Positions 1 through 7,159 of a stretch of DNA of 22,964 nt are shown piece after piece. Source of the DNA: a virus; the IMG/VR virus record IMGVR_UViG_3300042945_001522, positions 1 to 22,964 of that record, one strand, 5' to 3'. Under the pieces are notes generated by a model. The model worked only from the letters and a program-made list of their open reading frames with translations, was not told where the DNA came from and searched no databases. The position numbers and the translations under genes are program-made. The first letter of the stretch is position 1; the number at the start of each line of letters is the position of its first letter.

Positions 1-17
1 TTATTTAATATATAAGT

Positions 18-42
18 TTCTGGTATTTTCATAATACCAGAA
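18..42 (-). terminator. Hairpin downstream of the leftward operon, possible terminator
   Basis: A perfect 10-bp inverted repeat (TTCTGGTATT / AATACCAGAA) with a 5-base loop lies 20 bases past the stop codon of the last leftward gene. On the minus strand it is followed by A/T-rich sequence but not by a clean T-run. On the plus strand a TTTTT run follows a few bases later (49-53), so it might also act on a rightward transcript entering from the left. The position supports a terminator; the weak U-tract lowers confidence. Confidence 0.5.
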
Positions 43-62
43 TACTAGTTTTTAAAAAGATG

Positions 63-569
63 TCAATTAAATTTGTTCTCTAGGTTATTGAAAACGGAAT
101 CATCAAAACTAAAATCTTCAGAGTTTTCTTGTTCATCAGTTTCTTGTTCCGATGTTTCTTCGTTTGAATTTTCATCTTCGGATGATTCATCTTCGGAAGA
201 TTCATTCTCTGTAGAATCTTCATCATTTTTCTCTTCAAATGGAGAGAAAGATTTTCTTTCTTTTATAAAGAATTTTATAAATTCGTTAGCATTGAATTCG
301 ACTGGACTTTTCTTATCAAAATTATGCTTTAAGTTGTTTTCTATTATAGATTTAATTTTAGAAATGGTAAAACGATTTTCTTCATTATCTTGTTTTAAAA
401 ATTCTAAAATTTTTGAATATATAGGTTTACTTAAATTATCATCAGACATTTTTTCGATATAATTTTCAATATCATCAAAATCCAATGAAATTTCTTTGGA
501 ATGATCTGTCTTTGGTCTTCCTTCTAAAAGGGTTTCTAAATAGTTTTCAACTAAAATGTCAAATTTCAT
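63..569 (-). CDS. Acidic Ser/Glu-rich phage protein, function unknown
   Basis: This 168-residue protein is not recognised as a member of a known family. The first 20 residues (MKFDILVENYLETLLEG...) are amphipathic and resemble the start of the 115-aa protein at the head of the same operon. Residues about 20-110 look helical and mixed in charge. Residues about 113-152 are an extreme acidic low-complexity tail of Glu, Ser, Asp, Asn and Thr, which should be disordered and strongly negative. The sequence L14-L15-E16-G17 fits the (L/I)-x-E cleavage signature of T4-type prohead proteases, so a capsid-targeted internal or scaffold protein is one possibility, but the motif is short and this is inference. 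It is the last gene of the leftward operon, 8 bases after the kinase gene, and ends with TGA. No Shine-Dalgarno is visible. An antisense reading frame here is explained by the Ser/Glu codon bias. Confidence 0.8.
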   Translation of the reverse strand: MKFDILVENYLETLLEGRPKTDHSKEISLDFDDIENYIEKMSDDNLSKPIYSKILEFLKQDNEENRFTISKIKSIIENNLKHNFDKKSPVEFNANEFIKFFIKERKSFSPFEEKNDEDSTENESSEDESSEDENSNEETSEQETDEQENSEDFSFDDSVFNNLENKFN

Positions 570-577
570 ACCAATAT

Positions 578-1228
578 TTACAATTTAAATGTAGCAGGTA
601 CGATATCTGATATTAAACTTTGCTCTTCACCAAATGGTTTACCTTCTTTAGTAATATAAAGTTCGGTCATTTTAATTCTTTGCTCTGGATTACCAAAAAT
701 TTCAATCAAAGCAGGACATTCATTTGTAGGGAAAACTCTACCATCTGCTCGGAGATATGATTGTTGAAATACTTTAAAAATATTATCAATTTCTTCTCTA
801 TAGATTGGATCGATATCTCTAAGTTCATTATCTTCTAATGGAACCTCGGCCACCTTTGTTAAGGGAAAGAAAAAAATAACATCAAACATTTTTAAGGTTT
901 CCCTTACAATAAGTCTGGTTTCTTCTAGAAACCTATCAGAAACCTTTTCTTGTAAATTCAACCAAGATGTATATGCTAAATTATCCAAAACACACCTATC
1001 CAAAATAACAAAATCTTTTTTTGAAGATTCTATAGTTTGATCTACTAGAAAATTTAGTATTTGTTTTTGAGACTCTTCTGTTCCATCTTTGCTGTGTCTG
1101 ATTTTATCGTTCTTGATCAAATCTCTATAAGAAGATTGTGACGTTTCATACATAGGCCAATTTTTTAAAAAATCTTGAACATATGTTGTTTTTCCTGTAC
1201 TGTGAGTTCCTACTGTTGCTATTTTCAT
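578..1228 (-). CDS. P-loop kinase/ATPase, NadR/AAA_28-like
   Basis: This 216-residue protein is a P-loop nucleotide-binding enzyme. The Walker A motif G-T-H-S-T-G-K-T is at residues 7-14, directly after the first beta strand (KIATV). A Walker B-like strand FVILDR is at 73-78, with Asp77-Arg78 followed by LDNLAY, the arrangement seen in NadR/Ttd14-type AAA_28 proteins and in deoxynucleoside-kinase-like folds. This supports ATP-dependent phosphoryl transfer to a small molecule such as a nucleotide, nucleoside or NAD precursor; the substrate cannot be read from the sequence. The length is normal for a single-domain kinase. It sits in the leftward operon with 7-8 base gaps on both sides. It is probably a soluble cytoplasmic enzyme used for nucleotide or cofactor metabolism during infection. 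A purely structural role is unlikely. The start is supported by the P-loop lying at the usual distance from Met1. Confidence 0.85.
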   Translation of the reverse strand: MKIATVGTHSTGKTTYVQDFLKNWPMYETSQSSYRDLIKNDKIRHSKDGTEESQKQILNFLVDQTIESSKKDFVILDRCVLDNLAYTSWLNLQEKVSDRFLEETRLIVRETLKMFDVIFFFPLTKVAEVPLEDNELRDIDPIYREEIDNIFKVFQQSYLRADGRVFPTNECPALIEIFGNPEQRIKMTELYITKEGKPFGEEQSLISDIVPATFKL

Positions 1229-1235
1229 ATAGTTT

Positions 1236-1490
1236 TTATTTTTTTAATTCTGGAAAGTAATTTAAAATATCTTCCGTATTTTCTTCTGAAAATACAGAAT
1301 TTTCAATCTGAGAAATATATAAATTCTCTGTTGGTATATTAGTATATTGTAATCTTAATTTTTTGCATATTTCTACCATTTTAGAAATATCTTCTTTATA
1401 CCAATCTGCACAAATATCAACAGAAGATGAGAAAAGTAAAGATTCTAATATATATTTTAATTCTTCTTGGGAAAGTTTTAATTCGATCAT
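1236..1490 (-). CDS. Small hypothetical phage protein (84 aa)
   Basis: This small protein is not recognised. It starts MIELKLSQEELKYILESLLFSS, which predicts an amphipathic helix, and continues with a helical segment containing Trp, Tyr and two Cys (ICADWYK, EICKKL). The C-terminal third is acidic (SEENTEDILNYFPELKK). No transmembrane segment or signal peptide is visible. It lies between the 115-aa gene and the kinase gene in a four-gene leftward operon, 7 bases upstream of the kinase, and ends with TAA. The short spacing and shared direction support a real gene. The start lacks a Shine-Dalgarno and has an A/T leader like its neighbours. No function can be assigned. Confidence 0.7.
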   Translation of the reverse strand: MIELKLSQEELKYILESLLFSSSVDICADWYKEDISKMVEICKKLRLQYTNIPTENLYISQIENSVFSEENTEDILNYFPELKK

Positions 1491-1528
1491 TAAAACTAAT
1501 ATATCATAAAATTAAAATAAATCAAATA

Positions 1529-1876
1529 TTAAAAGCTATTTTCTGGAAAATTTGATTGTGTACTATCTAAAAATGATTGAAGTGTTTTTTCTGCTTCTTT
1601 TGGTTCGGTTTCTATTTTTTTTTCTAAATCAGACAAATTGTTTCTTTTGTCTGTATCGTTTTTATATGCCATAATCAATGCTTTTTGAACCATTAAAAGC
1701 AATGCTTTGTATTTTTCTTCATTTAAATCAATAGTTTCTTCTGTTGGTAATTCGGAATCTAATACTTCAGTAGGTTGAGGTTGTTGAACAGTAGGATCTT
1801 CTGCCATCATTTCATCAGCCTGTTGTTCTGTTAAATACTGTTTTGCTGCTTTTTCAAATATATCTTTAAATTTCAT
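1529..1876 (-). CDS. Small helical phage protein with Gln/Glu/Pro-rich segment, unknown function
   Basis: The protein is 115 residues long and unrecognised. Its N-terminus (MKFKDIFEKAAKQYLTEQQ) is a predicted amphipathic helix similar to that of the acidic protein at the other end of the operon. Residues about 25-50 are acidic and rich in Pro, Gln, Thr and Glu (QQPQPTE), probably disordered. Residues about 52-105 are helical (KYKALLLMVQKALIMAYKN...), possibly an oligomerising coil. (L/I)-x-E sites occur near the N-terminus (I6-F7-E8 and L15-T16-E17), which would fit a prohead-protease target, but this is weak evidence. It is the first gene of the leftward operon and starts 57 bases from the divergent gp6-like gene, immediately downstream of two TATAAATA boxes. 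An internal virion or scaffold-type role is a guess; a regulatory role cannot be excluded. Confidence 0.75.
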   Translation of the reverse strand: MKFKDIFEKAAKQYLTEQQADEMMAEDPTVQQPQPTEVLDSELPTEETIDLNEEKYKALLLMVQKALIMAYKNDTDKRNNLSDLEKKIETEPKEAEKTLQSFLDSTQSNFPENSF

Positions 1877-1882
1877 TTTATA

Positions 1883-1899
1883 TATTTATATTATTTATA
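1883..1899 (-). promoter_or_regulatory. Two tandem TATAAATA boxes, candidate T4-type late promoter
   Basis: On the minus strand, TATAAATA occurs twice, at 1892-1899 and 1883-1890, just upstream of the ATG at 1876. TATAAATA is the consensus of T4 late promoters, where it lies about 6-13 bases before the transcription start. The distal box would place the start near 1886, inside the leader; the proximal box would place it almost on the start codon. The octamer also occurs by chance inside AT-rich genes here, so position and duplication are the only support. Confidence 0.4.
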
Positions 1900-1933
1900 C
1901 AGTAATTTACAATATTTTGATTAAGTAATAATA

Positions 1934-3739
1934 ATGGACGAGAGTTTTATATTTAACAAAAATTCATATGTGGCATTTGATGGCACAAGTTTAAGAGATA
2001 TAATCATAGATAGATTAAATCGAGGAAAAGTTTTTACCGATCAAAATTATCAAGGTTCTAATATCTCTGCTATTATAGATGTTATATCATATTCTTTTAG
2101 TAATTTATTATTTTATCTAAATAAAACATCATCGGAAAGTTTGTTTTCTGAATCTCAATTATATGAGAACATGAATAGAATTGTCAAGCTTTTAAATTAT
2201 AAACCAGTGGGTCCACAAGGACAAACTATTCCTGTTAAACTAACAGTGACAAATATTCCAAAGGGTAATTATATTATACCTAAGTATAGTTATATAAATG
2301 TTGGAAGTACAACATATTCATTTAATGATGATGTATCTTTTTCCAAATTAACAGATTCTTTGGTAGAAGAAATAACCATACTTGATAATAAAGTAACACT
2401 AAGAGAAGGTTTTTTTCAAGAATATCCATTATATACATCTGGTGGAATAGATAATGAAAAAATTTATTTATCGGTTGATTCAAAAGTAACAGTAGACAAC
2501 TTTAATATTTTTGTATATGTTAAAAAATATAATACCGACACATGGCAAAAATGGACAAGAGTACAAGATTTGTTTTTAAATAAAGCTACGGACACCGTAT
2601 ATGAAGTAAGATACAATGAAAATAAAAGATATGAAATAACATTTGGAGATGATATAAACGGTAAAAAATTAGAAAAGGGAGATTCTGTTGCTATCTATTA
2701 TTTAAAAATAAATCCAGATATCCAAAATGTTGGAGTTGGTGGTATGAATTTAGTTCCTACGATATTATATAATTCCATTCAATTTACAAAAATTTTATCA
2801 GATACTGGTATAGATTCAGGAAATTATTTAAATTCAAATGGTTGTTTAAATGTAAAAATAAGCAATGAATTTCCATCCACTGCATATTCACCAGAAGAAA
2901 CTGTAGATAGCATTAGAAAAAATGCACCACAAAATTTTAAATCTCAAAATAGATTGGTAACAGCATCAGATTATGAAATTTTTATTAAAAGCAATTATAA
3001 AAATTTAATATCTGATATTAAATTATTAAACAATGATGAATATTTAAAACAACATATAAAATATCTTTATGATAATGGATTAAAAAATCCTCAACAAGAT
3101 ACAAAAATATTATACAATCAAATTAAATTTGCAAATTCTTGTAATTTTAACAATTTATATGTATATGTAATTCCTTCAAATCAAGGACAAGAATATTTGA
3201 CACCATCTCAAAAAGAATTTATCTTAGAAGGACTTAAAGAAGTAAAAACCATAACAACTCAAATAATTCCAATAGATCCGGTTTATGTATATATGGATTT
3301 TTATTTAAAAAGTTCAGAAGGTTCAAGTATAAATCTAGCCGATATAAATCAAACTAAAATTTTGATAAACAAATCATTTAACACAAGAAGAGCATCTTCG
3401 GCAATTGCATTGGAAATTAAAAAAATATTCGATGATTCTTTCTCAAGAGAAAATTCTAAATTAGGACAAATTATAGACATATATCAAATAGCAAACAATA
3501 TAGTTAATATTGATGGAGTAGATAGTATACAGACATATAGATCTGATATAAATCTAACTATAGACGGTTTATCTTTTGTTGTTTGGAATCCAACATATCC
3601 AGAAACTGATGTTAATGTGTTTACACAAAATTTAACAATAGAAAATTTCAAATTTCCTATTTTTAACAATATAGAAAATATTTTAGATAGAATAGAAATA
3701 GTAGAAAAATCAAATAGTATAAAAATAGCAGATTTTTAA
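1934..3739 (+). CDS. Baseplate wedge protein, T4 gp6-like (baseplate J family)
   Basis: This 601-residue protein resembles T4 gp6, the subunit that forms the inner ring of the contractile-tail baseplate and joins the wedges together. T4 gp6 is about 660 residues. The N-terminal region has the family pattern: the GSN-x-SAIID segment at about residues 42-50, a helix with YLNK, then the SLFSESQL...NMNRIVKLLNYKP block (about 70-93), equivalent to the conserved block of gp6 that ends in a LxGYxP-like sequence. A baseplate-J core motif NRLVTASDYEIF lies at about residue 338, followed by the C-terminal domains that form the ring contact. It is the first gene of the long rightward module, transcribed away from the kinase operon. 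The start is preceded by TAAGTAATAATAATG with no Shine-Dalgarno. Assignment to the gp6 family is firm; details of ring contacts are by analogy. Confidence 0.88.
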   Translation: MDESFIFNKNSYVAFDGTSLRDIIIDRLNRGKVFTDQNYQGSNISAIIDVISYSFSNLLFYLNKTSSESLFSESQLYENMNRIVKLLNYKPVGPQGQTIPVKLTVTNIPKGNYIIPKYSYINVGSTTYSFNDDVSFSKLTDSLVEEITILDNKVTLREGFFQEYPLYTSGGIDNEKIYLSVDSKVTVDNFNIFVYVKKYNTDTWQKWTRVQDLFLNKATDTVYEVRYNENKRYEITFGDDINGKKLEKGDSVAIYYLKINPDIQNVGVGGMNLVPTILYNSIQFTKILSDTGIDSGNYLNSNGCLNVKISNEFPSTAYSPEETVDSIRKNAPQNFKSQNRLVTASDYEIFIKSNYKNLISDIKLLNNDEYLKQHIKYLYDNGLKNPQQDTKILYNQIKFANSCNFNNLYVYVIPSNQGQEYLTPSQKEFILEGLKEVKTITTQIIPIDPVYVYMDFYLKSSEGSSINLADINQTKILINKSFNTRRASSAIALEIKKIFDDSFSRENSKLGQIIDIYQIANNIVNIDGVDSIQTYRSDINLTIDGLSFVVWNPTYPETDVNVFTQNLTIENFKFPIFNNIENILDRIEIVEKSNSIKIADF

Positions 3740-3748
3740 TATATTTTT

Positions 3749-6700
3749 ATGGGAAGTTTATCGATAAATTTAAATAGAGAAACGGGATATACTAAGGCTA
3801 CTACTTTTAGTGTATCTGTAAGTTATGCACAATTAGACGAGTTAATAAAAATAAAATGGAATTTTGGTGATGGTGCTATCATATATGATAAAAAAGAATT
3901 GGATCACTACTATGCCGTACCCGGTAAATATGATATAAATCTATTTGCATTTACAAATACTGATGTTTTAACAGCAAAAAGAACAGTAAAAGTAGAAAAT
4001 TATGTAAAAGATTCTGTATATTTTAATGAAATTCCACCTCCAGCATTTGCAGGACATATAAATCGTTATCCATTTAGATTAGAAATAACCACAGCATCTG
4101 TTGGTGAAAATATTATAGATTTACATGCACAATATTCTAGATCCTATCCATACCAAGAACCACAAAATAAATGGTCTTTTTTAAAACCACAATGGAGATT
4201 TTTGGATTTAGATGGAAATCAAATATGGAATATTAAAACTACCGATTCACCACTGAAAATAACAGCAGAAGGTGAAGTAGATCAAATAAACGGAACTACT
4301 GTTGGTGTTTCTGGTTTTGCAGAATTTTATTTCGTTGATGACATATATAACAATGATCTAGCTTTTAATGGAGATAACTATACAACATTGTGGGCTACTC
4401 TCCAAACAAGTGGAAGAAGAGTAGTGAGCGATAGTTTTAATGCCGATCTGACACTACCAGGCTTTGCCAATAGCACGGCTAGGGCATTTGCACCTTATAT
4501 GGTGTTAAAAAGATTTCCAGAAAAATTATTAATAACCGAAAATGGTTTGCGTCCACATTCAAATCCAAGATGGACAGGTTCGGTTCAACCAGTAATAATA
4601 AAAGCAGGATTCGATGATAGTTTTCCCGACGATTGGGTTGATGGAAATGGTATATTACAATATGAACCTTTTGCTAAATATATACCTTTAGAACAACCCG
4701 ACATTTATTTTAGTGCGGGTGTACTAAATCTAAGCACAAACTTTACACCAACTCCTCGTTTTCAATGGATAGATGATACAACATATAAGGTTGGAGGTTA
4801 TTATAAAGGATCTTTTTACGTTGATCCTTCTACTCCTTATGCTTTTAGTACAAATATAACAGCAGCTGCAAATATTAATACTGGATCTACAATAGCATCT
4901 TATTTTAATCCACATATTTGGTTACCAAATCCTAATGCGGGAACCGTATCAGTAGCTCAATATTACAAAAATAATAATTCAGATTTTGGAGAAATTGATA
5001 GTACAAATTTACAAAATGCACAGGTTAAAACTTTTGAAATGCCAGTAATAGATACGGTTGATTTTGAAACTGATTCAATGGCATTAACCGGATTTCATGG
5101 TATATATTCAGTAGCATCTTTACCTGCACCAAACTATCATGCATGGTTGTGTGACTCGGAAATGAGTATGTTGTATAGGGTATCAACAATGGGTCAAATA
5201 TTATGCTCTGTTGATTTAAACCAAGTGGTAAAAACAAAAAAATTAGGATATTCTATTCCCAATGTATTAAGTCCTTCTCATATAAGTTTAGATGGCGAAA
5301 GAAATATATGGGTTTCTTTACACGATACATTATCGGTTTTGAAATTTAATCCAATTGGCGATTTTTTATTTGCTACAACTCCAATAAAAATAAAAGAAAG
5401 TTTACCAACTGGTGTATACAATTGGTTTATACAAAACTCTTATTATCCAACTACTACTGATGATTATGATCAAAGATTAATAGAACCTACTGGAATAGAA
5501 ACAGACAAGGATAATAATTTATGGGTTTCCTATTCAAATTATTTAAGTGGATTTGTAACAAAAATAGATAAAAATGGAAATTTACTTTTAACAATAAGTT
5601 CTCCGGTTTGTTCATGTCCACAAGAAGTAATATCTGATAATGAAGGAAATGTTTGGATATGTAACAATGGAAACATTTGGGGTTCTTTTGGGTCTATTCA
5701 AAAGAGAACATCCACTGGCACATTATTGAGTACCTTTAAGGGCATAAGAAGTCCTAATTATTTAACCTTGGATATGGACCAAAATCTATGGTTCTCTTAT
5801 GGATATAATAAAATAGGATATATTAATAATATCAGCGGAACAACATTAACATACACAATATCTGGCACTACTCTATGTTTAGCAGATAACATATATGCAG
5901 ATTATCCAAAATCTAATATAGCATTTTCGAAATATCCAAGTAAAATGCCATGGTTCAATGAAAATGAAAATGTTGATGAAACTGCAATAGAAGGTATTGC
6001 ATGTGATATGAGAAATTATCTATATGTTATAAACTCAATAGAAAACATGGTATATGTTTTTGATACAGTTCAAAAGAAAACAATAGATAATTTTTATATA
6101 TCACCGCAAGGGTTTTTATTTTATCCAGAAGATCAAGAAAAACCAACTAAAATGGAATATTACGAGTGGAGCAAATCATTGCAAGCCACTGGTGATTGGA
6201 CAGGTTCCCGTTGGGTTAATAAATATGGAGAAAATTATTTGCCATATTTTACCACTACTAGTAAATCATTTTATATAACCGGAATATCTGATAAACTAAA
6301 TTTTTATGACCGATCTGTTTATACGGCATTTAAAATAAATGAAGATTTTAACTTGGCAGAAAATATGAAGCAATTTGCGCATATTCCTGCATTACAAAAA
6401 AGTGAATTTTTCTTTGATCAATTTTTAGGTAATATTTTTGGTAAAGAACCATTTTACCAAGATGATTTGGCAGTAGTGGCATATGAAAAAATAGCAAATT
6501 TTGTTTCTAATAGTTCTGATCCAGAAACATGCGAAATACCACAATTGTATAATCTAGCACAAATGATAAATTCTGAATCAGAAGATTTGCAATTAAATTA
6601 TCCACCAACTATAAAAAGAATAATGGGATTTGCGAGTATAAATCTCTCAAAATTAATAGGAACAGAATGTAATTGTGGTGTTTCGTTTGAAAGACACAAT

Positions 6701-7123
6701 GATTGTGCTAAAGTGGAAATATGTCCATATTGCAAAAAAGAAAAAAAGAACAATCGTGGAAATTTAATAAATACCACAACATATACAGTAACGGCTGGAA
6801 CACCTTTAGTTCTTAAAACAAAATCTATAAATGATTATAGACTAATACCAACAGGAATAGTTAATGATACTACAAAATATACGGTAAATATTTTAGCAAC
6901 TTCCATAGGGTTGGGACAAGATTGGACACAATATTACGAATTTTATGAATACGTTCCATATTGGAACGGGGGAATAATAGAAAATTTAATAGATTGGAAT
7001 AGTGATCAAACTACTATTAGTAGAAACCTATCAACAAATGACGACTGGTATAAAGATGAAGGTTTGTTGGATATATTTTTCAATTATGAGTTATATAAAG
7101 GGTTAGGACTATTAGATGATTGA
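3749..7123 (+). CDS. Large baseplate/tail protein with PKD domain and NHL-type beta-propeller
   Basis: This 1124-residue protein is probably a virion component, since it follows the gp6-like gene by 9 bases. Residues about 1-92 form a PKD/Ig-like domain: the hallmark WNFGDG is at residues 32-37, then the strand HYYAVPGKYDINLFAF. Residues about 100-420 are beta-rich and unassigned. Residues about 430-780 contain repeated NHL/Vgb-type blades of the form D-x-x-G-N-(V/L)-W, such as GIETDKDNNLWVSY and VISDNEGNVWICN, indicating a beta-propeller. Residues about 880-970 are helical. A Cys cluster at about 974-1005 (CNC, DC, CPYCKKEKK) resembles a metal-binding ribbon. In T4 the next wedge gene after 6 is gene 7, of about 1030 residues, so this could fill the gp7 position, but sequence similarity to gp7 cannot be judged by eye. 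The gene ends with TGA followed directly by TAA. Confidence 0.85.
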   Translation: MGSLSINLNRETGYTKATTFSVSVSYAQLDELIKIKWNFGDGAIIYDKKELDHYYAVPGKYDINLFAFTNTDVLTAKRTVKVENYVKDSVYFNEIPPPAFAGHINRYPFRLEITTASVGENIIDLHAQYSRSYPYQEPQNKWSFLKPQWRFLDLDGNQIWNIKTTDSPLKITAEGEVDQINGTTVGVSGFAEFYFVDDIYNNDLAFNGDNYTTLWATLQTSGRRVVSDSFNADLTLPGFANSTARAFAPYMVLKRFPEKLLITENGLRPHSNPRWTGSVQPVIIKAGFDDSFPDDWVDGNGILQYEPFAKYIPLEQPDIYFSAGVLNLSTNFTPTPRFQWIDDTTYKVGGYYKGSFYVDPSTPYAFSTNITAAANINTGSTIASYFNPHIWLPNPNAGTVSVAQYYKNNNSDFGEIDSTNLQNAQVKTFEMPVIDTVDFETDSMALTGFHGIYSVASLPAPNYHAWLCDSEMSMLYRVSTMGQILCSVDLNQVVKTKKLGYSIPNVLSPSHISLDGERNIWVSLHDTLSVLKFNPIGDFLFATTPIKIKESLPTGVYNWFIQNSYYPTTTDDYDQRLIEPTGIETDKDNNLWVSYSNYLSGFVTKIDKNGNLLLTISSPVCSCPQEVISDNEGNVWICNNGNIWGSFGSIQKRTSTGTLLSTFKGIRSPNYLTLDMDQNLWFSYGYNKIGYINNISGTTLTYTISGTTLCLADNIYADYPKSNIAFSKYPSKMPWFNENENVDETAIEGIACDMRNYLYVINSIENMVYVFDTVQKKTIDNFYISPQGFLFYPEDQEKPTKMEYYEWSKSLQATGDWTGSRWVNKYGENYLPYFTTTSKSFYITGISDKLNFYDRSVYTAFKINEDFNLAENMKQFAHIPALQKSEFFFDQFLGNIFGKEPFYQDDLAVVAYEKIANFVSNSSDPETCEIPQLYNLAQMINSESEDLQLNYPPTIKRIMGFASINLSKLIGTECNCGVSFERHNDCAKVEICPYCKKEKKNNRGNLINTTTYTVTAGTPLVLKTKSINDYRLIPTGIVNDTTKYTVNILATSIGLGQDWTQYYEFYEYVPYWNGGIIENLIDWNSDQTTISRNLSTNDDWYKDEGLLDIFFNYELYKGLGLLDD
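6665..6745 (+). other. Cysteine cluster in the 1124-aa protein, possible zinc ribbon
   Basis: Within the protein, a stretch of about 25 residues carries five Cys and one His: C-x-C-G, then H-N-D-C, then C-P-Y-C followed by a basic KKEKKNN run. C-P-x-C knuckles are typical of zinc ribbons. The first half is a C-x-C rather than a standard C-x-x-C, so metal binding is plausible but not certain. It lies near the C-terminus between a helical region and a final beta-rich domain. Confidence 0.45.
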
Positions 7124-7159
7124 TAAAATGAATTACTAATCTAAATATTATATAATAAC

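Noticed and set aside
73-462. Rightward Ser-rich frame over the acidic protein
   Set aside because: Produced by the Glu/Ser codons of the leftward gene, which fits the operon spacing and has a sensible N-terminus.
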